Positions 34,042 to 42,429 of a stretch of DNA of 64,000 nt are shown piece by piece. The DNA is taken from the NCBI RefSeq assembly GCF_015291705.1, contig NZ_CP030050.1:3224001-3288000 (forward strand), given 5' to 3'. The notes below the pieces were generated by a model that was given only the letters and a program-made list of their open reading frames with translations, had not been told where the DNA came from and ran no database searches. Position 1 is the first letter of the stretch, and each line of letters opens with the position of its first letter. The position numbers and the translations under genes are program-made. The DNA comes from Bradyrhizobium arachidis (GTDB lineage: Bacteria; Pseudomonadota; Alphaproteobacteria; Rhizobiales; Xanthobacteraceae).

Positions 34042-34832
34042 TTCGACTTGCTCGTGAATTTCTTCACAGCGGTGCGGAACTCCTCAGTGTTCATCGCCAT
34101 GACGATCTTGTGCTCCTCGGCATCCAGCTGCTGCTTCACCGGCGTGGCGGCGGCCTGGTAGACCAGCTGCTTGGTGCCCGCGATCGCCGCCGGCGGATTC
34201 TGCGCCAGGCGCTCGGCGAGTTGTCGCGTCGCCGCCTTCAGGTCCGCGGCGGGAACGGTCTTGGCGACGAGACCCCATTCATGGGCCTGCTGCGCGGTAA
34301 AATTGTCCTCGGCGAGGAAGATCTGCAGGGCGCGGCGGGAGCCGACCGTGCCGACGATGCCGACGGTGGAGCCGCCGTCCGGCGACACGCCGATCTTGGC
34401 ATAAGCCGGCGTGAATTTGGCGTCTTCGGCGGCGATGCAGAGGTCGGTGACGAAGGCGAGGCCCATGCCGGCGCCGGCGGCCGAGCCGTGCACGCTCGAC
34501 AGCGAGATCTTCGGCATGCGCCTGATGATCTCGATGAAGGCGTGGTAGTGCTTCAAGAGCTCGCCGACGACCGGCGTCACCGTGCCCGCTTCGGCCGCAG
34601 CGCCGATCGTCTGGAGATCCCCGCCGGCCGAGAAGGCGCGGCCCTCGCCCTCGATCACCACCACCCTGATTGCGCTATCACCCTCGATATAGGCCGCGAG
34701 CTGCTCGAGCTTCTGCGCGATCGGAAGGTTGATCGAGTTGAACGCTGTGGGGCGGTTGAGCGTGATGGTTGCGATCGGGCCGTCGATCCGCAGCAAGGCG
34801 GGATCGTCGGGTTTTGAGACGGGAGCTGGCAT
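34038..34832 (-). CDS. Enoyl-CoA hydratase/isomerase family protein
   Basis: A 264-residue crotonase. The oxyanion-hole segments are GRAFSAGGDLQTIG and VHGSAAGAGMGLAFVTD. The active-site loop YAKIGVSPDGGSTVGI has Asp where many hydratases carry a catalytic Glu, which is more like the PaaG/isomerase side. It acts on acyl-CoA thioesters; the pathway is unclear. The start is the ATG at 34832 with GGAG upstream. It is translationally coupled to the downstream phosphatase. Confidence 0.9.
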   Translation of the reverse strand: MPAPVSKPDDPALLRIDGPIATITLNRPTAFNSINLPIAQKLEQLAAYIEGDSAIRVVVIEGEGRAFSAGGDLQTIGAAAEAGTVTPVVGELLKHYHAFIEIIRRMPKISLSSVHGSAAGAGMGLAFVTDLCIAAEDAKFTPAYAKIGVSPDGGSTVGIVGTVGSRRALQIFLAEDNFTAQQAHEWGLVAKTVPAADLKAATRQLAERLAQNPPAAIAGTKQLVYQAAATPVKQQLDAEEHKIVMAMNTEEFRTAVKKFTSKSK

Positions 34833-35060
34833 CTGGAATATCTCCGGCAGGAGGTCGCTGTCGCAACTAAATCGCAGATGGCTGGGGGTGACAATCCCCG
34901 CCCGCCGCCCTTGCGTAACGCGAAACGATAGGCTCAAATGGCCCCGCCTTCGCCAAGGGACGGACACGAGCGCCGGATCCTCGTAAGGCCAGCAAACCAA
35001 AATCAGCGAGAGAGGAGACGACATGGGTGACGCTCGTGTCTCCGGAAGTGGACTGCTGCA

Positions 35061-36278
35061 ATGACCGGTCCGGTGATCATCGTCGGTGCCGGCCATGGCG
35101 GCTATCAGGTCGCGGCGTCACTGCGCCAGGCGGGCTTTTCCGAGCCTATCAGCCTGATCAATGACGAGGCGCATCTGCCCTATCAGCGGCCGCCGCTGTC
35201 CAAGGGCTACATCAAGGGTTCGGCCGGGCCGGAGAGCCTGATGTTCCGCCCCGAGAAGTTTTACCAGGACCAGAAGATCGAGCTGATCGCCGGCCGCGCC
35301 GTGTCGATCGACCGCGCGGCGCACAAGGTGCTGCTCGCCTCCGGCGCTACGCTGCCTTACGGCCATCTCGTGCTGGCGACAGGCGCGCGCAACCGGCTGC
35401 TGGATCTGCCGAATGCCAATCTGCCCGACGTGAGATATTTGCGCATCCTCGACGACAGCGAGGCGCTGCGACAGATCATGCCATCGAAGACGCGCGCCGT
35501 GATCATCGGCGCCGGCTTCATTGGCCTCGAATTCGCCGCCACCGCGCGGATCAAGGGCCTCGAGGTCGACGTGCTCGAGCTCGCCCCGCGCGTGATGGCG
35601 CGCGCGGTGACGGCGGAGGTCTCGGAATATTTTCAGGACCGCCACCGCGAGGCCGGCATACGTATCCATCTCGGCGTGCAGGCAACCTCCATCGAAGCCG
35701 AGAACGGCAAGGTCACCGGCGTGTCCTTGAGCGACGGCCGGCATCTGCCCGCCGATCTCGTCGTGGTCGGCGTCGGCGTGCTGCCGAACATCGAGCTCGC
35801 GGACGAGGCGGGGCTGCCGGTCGCGGCCGGCATTATCGTCGACGAATATCTGTCGACGGCCGACCCTGACATCTCCGCGATCGGCGATTGCGCGCTGTTC
35901 ACAAGCCCGCGCTTCGGCGGCTCGCTGCGGCTGGAATCGGTGCAGAACGCCACCGACCACGCCCGCTGTCTCGCCGCACGCCTGACCGGCGACAAGAAGC
36001 CGTACGACAGCCATCCCTGGTTCTGGAGCGACCAGGGCGATGACAAGCTCCAGATCGCCGGCCTCACCACCGGTTACGACCGCGTCGTGCTGCGCGGCGA
36101 TCCCGCCAGGAAGGCGTTTTCCGCGTTCTGCTATCACGGCGACAGACTGCTCGGCATCGAATCGATCAACCGCGCCGGCGATCACATGTTCGGCCGAAGA
36201 TTGCAGAGCATGGACCGCTCGATCACGCCGGAGCACGCCGCGGATGAAAGCTTCGACCTGAAGAGCGCGCTGGCGTGA
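35061..36278 (+). CDS. Ferredoxin/rubredoxin reductase-type FAD protein
   Basis: A 405-residue two-domain NAD(P)H:ferredoxin (or rubredoxin) reductase. FAD motif VIIVGAGHGGYQVAASLRQA; AYLP-type motif LPYQRPPLSKGY; NAD motif VIIGAGFIGLEFAATARIKG near residue 150; flavin motif ISAIGDCALF. The C-terminal domain SVQNATDHARCLAARL and PWFWSDQGDDKLQIAG matches reductases of P450/dioxygenase systems. No ferredoxin gene is adjacent. A P450 gene occurs in the window at 59955, but co-function is speculative. Confidence 0.92.
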   Translation: MTGPVIIVGAGHGGYQVAASLRQAGFSEPISLINDEAHLPYQRPPLSKGYIKGSAGPESLMFRPEKFYQDQKIELIAGRAVSIDRAAHKVLLASGATLPYGHLVLATGARNRLLDLPNANLPDVRYLRILDDSEALRQIMPSKTRAVIIGAGFIGLEFAATARIKGLEVDVLELAPRVMARAVTAEVSEYFQDRHREAGIRIHLGVQATSIEAENGKVTGVSLSDGRHLPADLVVVGVGVLPNIELADEAGLPVAAGIIVDEYLSTADPDISAIGDCALFTSPRFGGSLRLESVQNATDHARCLAARLTGDKKPYDSHPWFWSDQGDDKLQIAGLTTGYDRVVLRGDPARKAFSAFCYHGDRLLGIESINRAGDHMFGRRLQSMDRSITPEHAADESFDLKSALA

Positions 36279-36282
36279 GTTT

Positions 36283-36450
36283 TCTCCCTCGCCCCGCTTG
36301 CGGGGCCGCGACGAGCTTCGCTCGCGCTGAGAGGGCAGGGGTGAGGGGCTCTATCCGCAGATGAGATGATCGTGAGACCTGTACCCCCTCACCCGGATTG
36401 CATCTGCGATGCAATCCGGCCTCTCCCCGCAGGCGGGGAGAGGTGAAGAA
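36283..36450. repeat. Composite palindromic repeat (family A)
   Basis: The left part is CTCCCTCGCCCCGCTTGCGG, the centre has GGGGTGAGGGG / CCCCCTCACCC, and the right part CCTCTCCCCGCAGGCGGGGA ends the element. It separates convergent genes and may terminate both. Confidence 0.8.
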
Positions 36451-36460
36451 AGCGCTCGCG

Positions 36461-37369
36461 CTACAAGATTGCCCTAACTTCCGCGGCCGTCGGCATCGAC
36501 GGCCCGGCGCCCATGCGCTGCACGCTGATCGAGGCGGCGGCGTTGGCGAAGGCGAGGGCGGCGCGCAACGCGGCGCCTTCGGCCAGTTGCGAGGCGAGCG
36601 CGCCGACGAAACAATCGCCGGCGCCTGTCGTGTCGACCGCTGTCACTGCGCGCCCCTGCACCGCAATCTCCTCGCGCCCCGCCAGCGCGAGCACGCCGCG
36701 CTTGCCGAGCGTGACGCAGATGGTTTGGCTCTCGCGCGCCTGAAGGTTTCGCGCGACCTCGATGATCCGCGCCGCGTCGTCGCTGTCGGAGAGCTCGGTG
36801 CCCGCAAGGAAGCCGAGCTCGGTCTCGTTCAGCACGAGGATGTCGACCAGCGCGAGCAGCTCGTCCGACATCTTCTGCGCCGGCGCCGGGTTGAGCATGG
36901 TCACGGCGCCAGCCTCGCCCGCCCGCGCAAAGAACGCGGCAATCGTCGGCAGCGGGATCTCGAACTGGCTGACCGCGACGTCGCCCTTGAGCAGCGGCAC
37001 GACGCTGACGTCGTCCGCGCTGACCAGGCCATTGCTGCCGGGAATGACGACGATGGTGTTGTCGGCCTCCGCCACCGTGATGATCGCGGTGCCGGTGTGG
37101 GCGTCTGCCGTCTCCTGGACATAGCCGAGATCGATGCCCTGTGCTCCGAGGAAGGCGCGCAGCTCGGCCCCGAACGCATCCTTGCCCAGCCTTCCGATCA
37201 GCGTCGTTGACGCGCCGAGCCGTGCCGCCGCGACCGCCTGGTTGGCGCCCTTGCCGCCCGGAAAATACAGCACCTGTTTTCCTGCGACGGTCTCGCCGAC
37301 GCGCGGGTGGCGATCGGCCGTCGCCACCACATCCATGTTGATGCTGCCGGCGACGAAGACGCGCCCCAT
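36461..37369 (-). CDS. rbsK: Ribokinase
   Basis: A 302-residue PfkB-family kinase that fits ribokinase. The N-terminus FVAGSINMDVVATADRHP and VLYFPGGKGANQAVAAARLG are the standard first PfkB signature. The second signature is VDTTGAGDCFVGALASQLAE with the catalytic Asp. It phosphorylates ribose to ribose 5-phosphate. It lies 17 bp downstream of another PfkB kinase, probably in one operon. Confidence 0.9.
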   Translation of the reverse strand: MGRVFVAGSINMDVVATADRHPRVGETVAGKQVLYFPGGKGANQAVAAARLGASTTLIGRLGKDAFGAELRAFLGAQGIDLGYVQETADAHTGTAIITVAEADNTIVVIPGSNGLVSADDVSVVPLLKGDVAVSQFEIPLPTIAAFFARAGEAGAVTMLNPAPAQKMSDELLALVDILVLNETELGFLAGTELSDSDDAARIIEVARNLQARESQTICVTLGKRGVLALAGREEIAVQGRAVTAVDTTGAGDCFVGALASQLAEGAALRAALAFANAAASISVQRMGAGPSMPTAAEVRAIL

Positions 37370-37386
37370 AACGTCCCTCGCGAAGT

Positions 37387-38280
37387 CTAGACTCGAACCT
37401 CGAACTCGTGCCTGACCTTGGCGATGTCGACAAGCGTCGGCAGGCCCGCCTCGTTGCCGAGGCGCTGGATCTTGTAGGTCGAGGCGGCGCGGGCAAAGTC
37501 AAAATGTTCGCGCCAGCTTTTGCCGGGATGGGCCAGATAAGAATAGACATAGGCGCCGTGGAAGACATCGCCGGCGCCGTTGGTGTCGATCACTCGCTCG
37601 CGGGGGATCGGCATCGCCGGCATCACCTGAACCGTCCCGGTCTCGTCGTACCAGAGCAGGCCCTTCTCACCCATGGTGACGCCGCCGATCTTGCAGCCGC
37701 GGCTCTTGAGATAATCTAGCATCTTCTCCGGCGTCAGATCCATCTGCTCGCAGAGACGTTCGGCAACGATCGCGACGTCGATGAATTCCAAGAGCTCATG
37801 CGTGTTGGTGCGCAGGCCGCCGCCGTCGAGCGAGGTCAAAATGCCGGCCTCGCGGCACACCTTGGCGTAGTGGATCGCGGCGTCCGGCTGATGGCCGTCG
37901 ACATGCAGCGCGCGGCAGCCGCCGAGATTGAGCATCGGAAAAGGGTGGATGTGCTCGTCGTCGCGGCAGCGGACGATGGCGCGCTTGCCGTCCTTGGGCA
38001 TGATGAAGGACAGCGAGGACTGGTTCACCTTCCGCCCGTGCAGCGAGATCGCGTATTTCGCGCACATGTCCTGGAACATGCGCCCCAGCCAGTCATTGGC
38101 CGCGGTCGCGATCAGGTCGGGCACGATGCCGAGCTTGGCGCAGCAGAACGCCGCCGTCACCGCATTGCCGCCGAAGGAGACCGCGTAGTCCTTGGCCACG
38201 TGCTTTTCGTCGCCGGTCGGCATGTGGTCGGTGATGAAGACGACGTCGATATAGGTCTGTCCGATGAAGAGAGCCTGCAT
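37387..38280 (-). CDS. PfkB-family sugar/ketose kinase
   Basis: A 297-residue kinase. First signature region DYAVSFGGNAVTAAFCCAKLG; second signature VIDTNGAGDVFHGAYVYSYL with the catalytic Asp. It is more like the YihV/ketohexokinase branch than ribokinase. The specific sugar is not known. The start at 38280 (MQALFIGQTYID) is the natural N-terminus. The next gene is ribokinase, so the pair may serve a pentose or nucleoside route. Confidence 0.87.
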   Translation of the reverse strand: MQALFIGQTYIDVVFITDHMPTGDEKHVAKDYAVSFGGNAVTAAFCCAKLGIVPDLIATAANDWLGRMFQDMCAKYAISLHGRKVNQSSLSFIMPKDGKRAIVRCRDDEHIHPFPMLNLGGCRALHVDGHQPDAAIHYAKVCREAGILTSLDGGGLRTNTHELLEFIDVAIVAERLCEQMDLTPEKMLDYLKSRGCKIGGVTMGEKGLLWYDETGTVQVMPAMPIPRERVIDTNGAGDVFHGAYVYSYLAHPGKSWREHFDFARAASTYKIQRLGNEAGLPTLVDIAKVRHEFEVRV

Positions 38281-38487
38281 TGCTTGTCCGTGGTGCGCTT
38301 GTGGTCCCGGCCGGCGCACTTACTCTAGCACCGGTTCCGCGTCTGAGACGCTGAAATTATTCGCAAAACCGCCCCGAAGCGCTTGAGGTCGGCATGGTGC
38401 CGGAATACGACCATGTCAGGCCCATGCCAAGCCCGGACAAACGCCGTCTTTCGGCGCGCGGTTCCAGGTCGTTCAAAAGGGGGACAT

Positions 38488-39336
38488 ATGATCACCGGCC
38501 TCGATCACGTCGTCGCTCTGGTCAGGGACATCGGCGCGGCCAAGGCGGCCTATCAGACGCTCCTCGGCCGCGCGCCGGCCTGGCAGAACTCGGGCGAGGG
38601 CGCCGACCGGGTGCTGTTCACGCTTGAGAACATGACCATCGAATTGATGGCGCCGAGCGGCTTCACCGCGACCGCCGACCGCATGCGTGCGCTGCTCGAC
38701 GACCATGAAGGCGTGCTCGCCAGCCTGTGCTTCCGTGTCGCAGACATGGGCAAGATGCACCGTCGGCTGGACCGGGTGGCGCTGAAGCCCGATCCCGTCG
38801 CCGAGGTCGAGAGCAGCGACGATGCGAGCGGTGCGGTCCTGCACTGGAAGCGCACGCGCGCCGCCACCGAGCTCACGCGCGGGGTGCGCATCTTCTTTCT
38901 CGAGCTTGCCGAGGAGCGGCCGAAGTCTGTCGCGACCGACGCCGCGCCGGTCGACGGGCTCGACCATGTCGTGATCACCACCGAGGATTCCGATCGTGCC
39001 GCCGCGCTCTACGGCGCGCGGCTCGGGCTCGATCTCGCGCTCGATCGCTCGCATCACGACTGGGGCCAGCTGATGTTCTTCCGCTGCGGCGATCTCATCG
39101 TCGAGGTGGTGCGCCGCCCCGTGGCGGGCGGGGATCTACAGCACGACCGCCTCTGGGGCCTGAGCTGGCGCGTCGCCGACATCGACGCCACCCGCGCCCG
39201 CCTGATCGCCGCCGGCCTCGACGTCAGCGAGGTCCGCAACGGCCGCAAGCCCGGCACGCGCATCATGACGGTGCGCAGCGGCACCTGCGGCATCCAGACG
39301 GTGCTCCTCGAGCGCTCGCCGAAGCCGGTGGAGTGA
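38488..39336 (+). CDS. Double-VOC-domain protein (glyoxalase/dioxygenase fold)
   Basis: A 282-residue protein with two vicinal-oxygen-chelate units. The first begins TGLDHVVALVRDIGAAKAAY and the second VDGLDHVVITTEDSDRAAAL. Metal-type residues His (LDHV), His (SHHDWGQ) and Glu (LIVEVVRRP) are visible in the second half. The fold covers isomerases, glyoxalases and extradiol dioxygenases; no specific reaction can be set. The start at 38488 has AGGGGGA upstream. It is divergent from the kinase pair. Confidence 0.85.
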   Translation: MITGLDHVVALVRDIGAAKAAYQTLLGRAPAWQNSGEGADRVLFTLENMTIELMAPSGFTATADRMRALLDDHEGVLASLCFRVADMGKMHRRLDRVALKPDPVAEVESSDDASGAVLHWKRTRAATELTRGVRIFFLELAEERPKSVATDAAPVDGLDHVVITTEDSDRAAALYGARLGLDLALDRSHHDWGQLMFFRCGDLIVEVVRRPVAGGDLQHDRLWGLSWRVADIDATRARLIAAGLDVSEVRNGRKPGTRIMTVRSGTCGIQTVLLERSPKPVE

Positions 39337-39363
39337 GGCGGTTCTCTCCGTTCGAAGACTCCC

Positions 39364-39452
39364 GTAGGGTGGGCAAAGCGGAGCGTGCCCACGCCTTCGA
39401 TCCGTACTGAGAAGACGTGGGCACGGCGCAAGTGCGCCTTTGCCCACCCTAC
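39364..39452. repeat. Long palindromic intergenic repeat (family B)
   Basis: GTAGGGTGGGCAAAGCG and GCCTTTGCCCACCCTAC are inverted ends, with CGTGCCCACG / CGTGGGCACG inside. This is the third copy after 8457 and 20436. Confidence 0.85.
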
Positions 39453-39497
39453 GAAACCGCCTCCTGGGCACGAGATCGTTCTCAAACGTTCGCGCGC

Positions 39498-40253
39498 GTG
39501 ATACATGCGATCTGGACGACCACCCAGCGAGCACCCGGTTTGGCGACAGCAAAGGCAAAGCGAACCCTGAAATGGCAGCGCGACCCCGAGGGGATGCGGC
39601 TGCGCATTCTCGAAGCCGCCAAGCAGGAGTTTTCCGCCCATGGTCTTGCCGGCGCGCGCGTCGACCGCATTGCGGCGAAAGCCGGCGCCAACAAGCGCAT
39701 GCTGTACTACCACGTCGGCAACAAGGACGAGCTCTACCTTGCGGTGCTCGAAGGCGCCTATGACAAGATCCGCAGCGAGGAGCGGGGGCTCGATCTCGAA
39801 CATCTCGATCCGCCCGAGGCGATCCGGCGCCTGATCGAGTTCACCTGGAATTACTTCCTGCGCAATCCCGAATTCCTGTCGTTGCTCCAGACCGAGAACC
39901 TCGCGCGCGCAAAGCATTTGAAGAAATCGACCAAGGTCAAGTCGATGCACTCGCCCTTCGTCGAGATGATCCGCACCGTGGTGCGGCGCGGCGTCGAGAG
40001 CGGCGAGTTCCAGGTCGCTGTCGATCCGGTCCAGCTCTACATCTCGATCGCGGGCCTCTGCTTCTTCTACCTCTCGAACTCGGCGACGCTCAGCGTGATC
40101 TTCGGCCGCGACCTGCTCGCCAAGGACGCCAAGGACGAGCGGCTTTCGCACATGGTCGGCCTCGTGCTCGCCGCGCTGACGGGCCAGTCGGCCGCGCTGT
40201 TCGAGATTGCGAAGGCGCCGAAGTCGCGCACCGCAGTGGCGCAGACGGTTTAG
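39498..40253 (+). CDS. TetR-family transcription regulator
   Basis: A protein of about 251 residues. The N-terminal HTH domain reads ILEAAKQEFSAHGLAGARVD, then RIAAKAGANKRMLYYHVGNK. The long helical C-terminal part (RRLIEFTWNYFLRNPEFLSL) resembles the RutR/nitrogen-catabolism branch. The start is uncertain: GTG at 39498 or TTG at 39540, with no ATG available between the repeat and the HTH. It lies immediately upstream of the NitT/TauT-type ABC operon on the same strand and is the obvious candidate regulator. Confidence 0.87.
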   Translation: MIHAIWTTTQRAPGLATAKAKRTLKWQRDPEGMRLRILEAAKQEFSAHGLAGARVDRIAAKAGANKRMLYYHVGNKDELYLAVLEGAYDKIRSEERGLDLEHLDPPEAIRRLIEFTWNYFLRNPEFLSLLQTENLARAKHLKKSTKVKSMHSPFVEMIRTVVRRGVESGEFQVAVDPVQLYISIAGLCFFYLSNSATLSVIFGRDLLAKDAKDERLSHMVGLVLAALTGQSAALFEIAKAPKSRTAVAQTV

Positions 40254-40271
40254 TCCCCTGATCTCTCCGCT

Positions 40272-40351
40272 GTCATTCCGGGGCGGTCCGCAGGACCGAA
40301 CCCGGAATCTCGAGATTCCGGGTTCGATGCTCCGCATCGCCCCGGAATGAC
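40272..40351. repeat. Palindromic intergenic repeat (family C)
   Basis: GTCATTCCGGGGCG and CGCCCCGGAATGAC-type ends enclose an inner perfect palindrome AATCTCGAGATT. It separates the TetR gene from the ABC operon. Confidence 0.8.
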
Positions 40352-40422
40352 ACCGAGGATTTAGCGCCGTCTTCGCCCCCAATTTCTCGGAACCCCTGCA
40401 CAAAACGTCACAGGGAAAGCTC

Positions 40423-40439
40423 TGGACAGTATTTATCCA
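40423..40439. promoter_or_regulatory. Candidate operator of the ABC/enzyme operon
   Basis: TGGACAGTATTTATCCA has inverted ends TGGA/TCCA around an AT-rich core, 47 bp before the permease start. TetR proteins of this kind bind similar 16-17-bp dyads. Confidence 0.35.
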
Positions 40440-40486
40440 ACGGGTTAATTTCTCGCCCGAACGAAGAAGAATGCCGGGAGTGAGAC

Positions 40487-41296
40487 GTGGCTGAAGTGAA
40501 GCCGCAAAACGCGGTGTCCAAGATGCTGAATGCGGCCTGGGTGCGGCCGCTGCTGTTCCTGGTGTTCATCGTCGTGGCCTGGGATCTTTCGATCCGGCTG
40601 TTCAAGATCCCCGCCTATCAGATCCCGTCGCCGGGTGATGTGCTTGCCGTGCTCCGCACCGACTGGCCGGAACTGCTGCGCCAATCCTGGCCCACCACTT
40701 ACGCGACCATCTGGGGCTTCGTGCTCTCCGCGCTGTTCGGCATCCCCGTGGCGATGCTGATCGCGGGATCGAAGACGGTGGAGAGCTACGTCTACCCGCT
40801 GCTGGTGTTCTCCCAGTCCGTGCCGAAGATCGCGATCGCGCCGCTGTTCGTGGTCTGGTTCGGCTTCGGCATCCTGCCGAAGGTGATCTCGGCCTTCCTG
40901 CTCGGCTTCTTCCCGGTGGTGGTCTCCGCCGTGCAGGGCTTCAAGTCGGTCGACCCTGACATGGTCGATCTCGCCCGCGCCATGCAGGGCAGCCGCTTCC
41001 AGGTGTTCCGCGCGGTGAACCTGCCGCATGCGCTGCCGGCGATCTTCTCCGGCCTGAAAGTCTCGGTGACGCTCGCCGTGGTCGGCGCCGTCGTCGGCGA
41101 GTTCGTCGGCTCCAATTCCGGCATCGGCTACGTCATGCAGCGCTCGATCGGCACCTTCGACCTGCCGACGATGTTCGCGGCTCTCGTGATCCTGGCGCTG
41201 CTCGGCGTCATCCTGTTCTGGATCGTGGACCGCATCGAGAAGCTGGTCATTCCCTGGCATGTCAGCCAGCGTGAGGACGTGATTTTCGCATCTTAA
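40487..41296 (+). CDS. ABC transporter permease (NitT/TauT type)
   Basis: A 269-residue membrane protein with six hydrophobic segments. The EAA-like loop KVISAFLLGFFPVVVSAVQG and the C-terminal GIGYVMQRSIGTFDLPTMFA match SsuC/TauC/ThiX-type permeases. The GTG start at 40487 has GGGAG upstream. It is the first gene of a set with binding protein and ATPase, followed by four catabolic enzymes. Confidence 0.92.
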   Translation: MAEVKPQNAVSKMLNAAWVRPLLFLVFIVVAWDLSIRLFKIPAYQIPSPGDVLAVLRTDWPELLRQSWPTTYATIWGFVLSALFGIPVAMLIAGSKTVESYVYPLLVFSQSVPKIAIAPLFVVWFGFGILPKVISAFLLGFFPVVVSAVQGFKSVDPDMVDLARAMQGSRFQVFRAVNLPHALPAIFSGLKVSVTLAVVGAVVGEFVGSNSGIGYVMQRSIGTFDLPTMFAALVILALLGVILFWIVDRIEKLVIPWHVSQREDVIFAS

Positions 41297-41350
41297 ACTT
41301 AAGCAACGGCTCAGCAACGGCCGAAACATAACGACAAAGGGAGAGTGACG

Positions 41351-42343
41351 ATGAAGCGGTGGATTGGGGCTGCATCAGTGGCGCTAATGATGTTTGCGGC
41401 CATGCCGGCACAGGCGGCCGACAAGGTCGTGCTGATGCTGAACTGGTACGTCTATGGCGAGCACGCGCCGTTCTATTACGGCAAGGCCAAGGGCATCTAT
41501 GCCGCCGAGGGCATCGACCTCGAGATCCAGGAAGGCCGCGGCTCGGCTGCGACCACGCAGGCCGTCGCCGCCAAGACCGCCGATTTCGGCTATGTCGACG
41601 TGCCCACCATGATGCGCGCCGCGATCAAGGGGGCACCCGTGGTCGCGACCGGCGTCTTGCTCCAGACCTCACCGATGTCCGCCATGGGTTTTGCCGACAA
41701 GAACATCAAAAAGCCTGAGGACATCAAGGGCAAGACGGTGGCGATCACGCCGGCGGACTCCATGACCCAGATCTGGCCGCTGTTCCTGAAGAAGACCGGC
41801 CTCAAGGAAAGCGATTTCAAGACCGTTGCCGGCGACGGCCAGACCAAGCTCAACGCCGTCATCAACGGCCAGGCTGATCTCTTGCTCGGCTACGTCATGG
41901 ACCAGTCGATGAAGATCAAGGACGCCACGGGTAAGGACGTGTACCCGATCAAGTTCGCCGACTACGGCATCAACATGGTTTCCTCCGGCATCATCGCCAA
42001 CTCCGACTACGTGAAGGCCAATGCCGATCTCGTCCGCCGCTTCATGTCGGCGACGACCAAGGCGGTCGAAGCTGCCGAGAAGGAGCCGAAGGCGGCCGCG
42101 CAGTCGATCCTCGATGCCAACCCCAAGGGCGGCAAGATCGACACGCTGACGCAGGGCTTTGAGCTGACCATTCCGCTTTACCGGACCGCGGAAACCAAGA
42201 GCAAGCGGCCGTTCCAGGTCACCGACCAGAACATGACCGACTCGGTCAACCTGATGGTCGAATATGGCGGCCTCGACGCCAAGGCCAAGGAGAACCCGAA
42301 GGCCTTCTACACCAACGACTATCTGCCGAAGAGTGGCTCGTGA
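41351..42343 (+). CDS. ABC transporter substrate-binding protein (NMT1/THI5-like)
   Basis: A 330-residue periplasmic receptor. A signal peptide ends near MPAQAAD. The NMT1-like start VVLMLNWYVYGEHAPFYYGK is followed by KGIYAAEGIDLEIQEGRGSA. Such receptors bind pyrimidine-like, sulfonate or other small polar ligands, so the ligand cannot be named from the family. The start at 41351 has GGGAGAG upstream; a GTG two codons earlier is less likely. It lies between the permease and a family-C repeat. Confidence 0.92.
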   Translation: MKRWIGAASVALMMFAAMPAQAADKVVLMLNWYVYGEHAPFYYGKAKGIYAAEGIDLEIQEGRGSAATTQAVAAKTADFGYVDVPTMMRAAIKGAPVVATGVLLQTSPMSAMGFADKNIKKPEDIKGKTVAITPADSMTQIWPLFLKKTGLKESDFKTVAGDGQTKLNAVINGQADLLLGYVMDQSMKIKDATGKDVYPIKFADYGINMVSSGIIANSDYVKANADLVRRFMSATTKAVEAAEKEPKAAAQSILDANPKGGKIDTLTQGFELTIPLYRTAETKSKRPFQVTDQNMTDSVNLMVEYGGLDAKAKENPKAFYTNDYLPKSGS

Positions 42344-42361
42344 AAGCAGTAATCGTCGCCC

Positions 42362-42401
42362 GTCATTCCGGGTTCGATGCTTCGCATCGCCCCGGAATGA
42401 C
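42362..42401. repeat. Minimal family-C palindromic repeat
   Basis: GTCATTCCGGGTTCGATGC / GCATCGCCCCGGAATGAC is a compact inverted repeat inside the ABC operon, between binding protein and ATPase. Confidence 0.75.
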
Positions 42402-42429
42402 GGGCATATCGTTGAGTGGACCCGTTTGA

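Noticed and set aside
39054..40403. Antisense frame over the VOC and TetR genes
   Set aside because: It runs straight through a family-B repeat and contains no recognisable domain.
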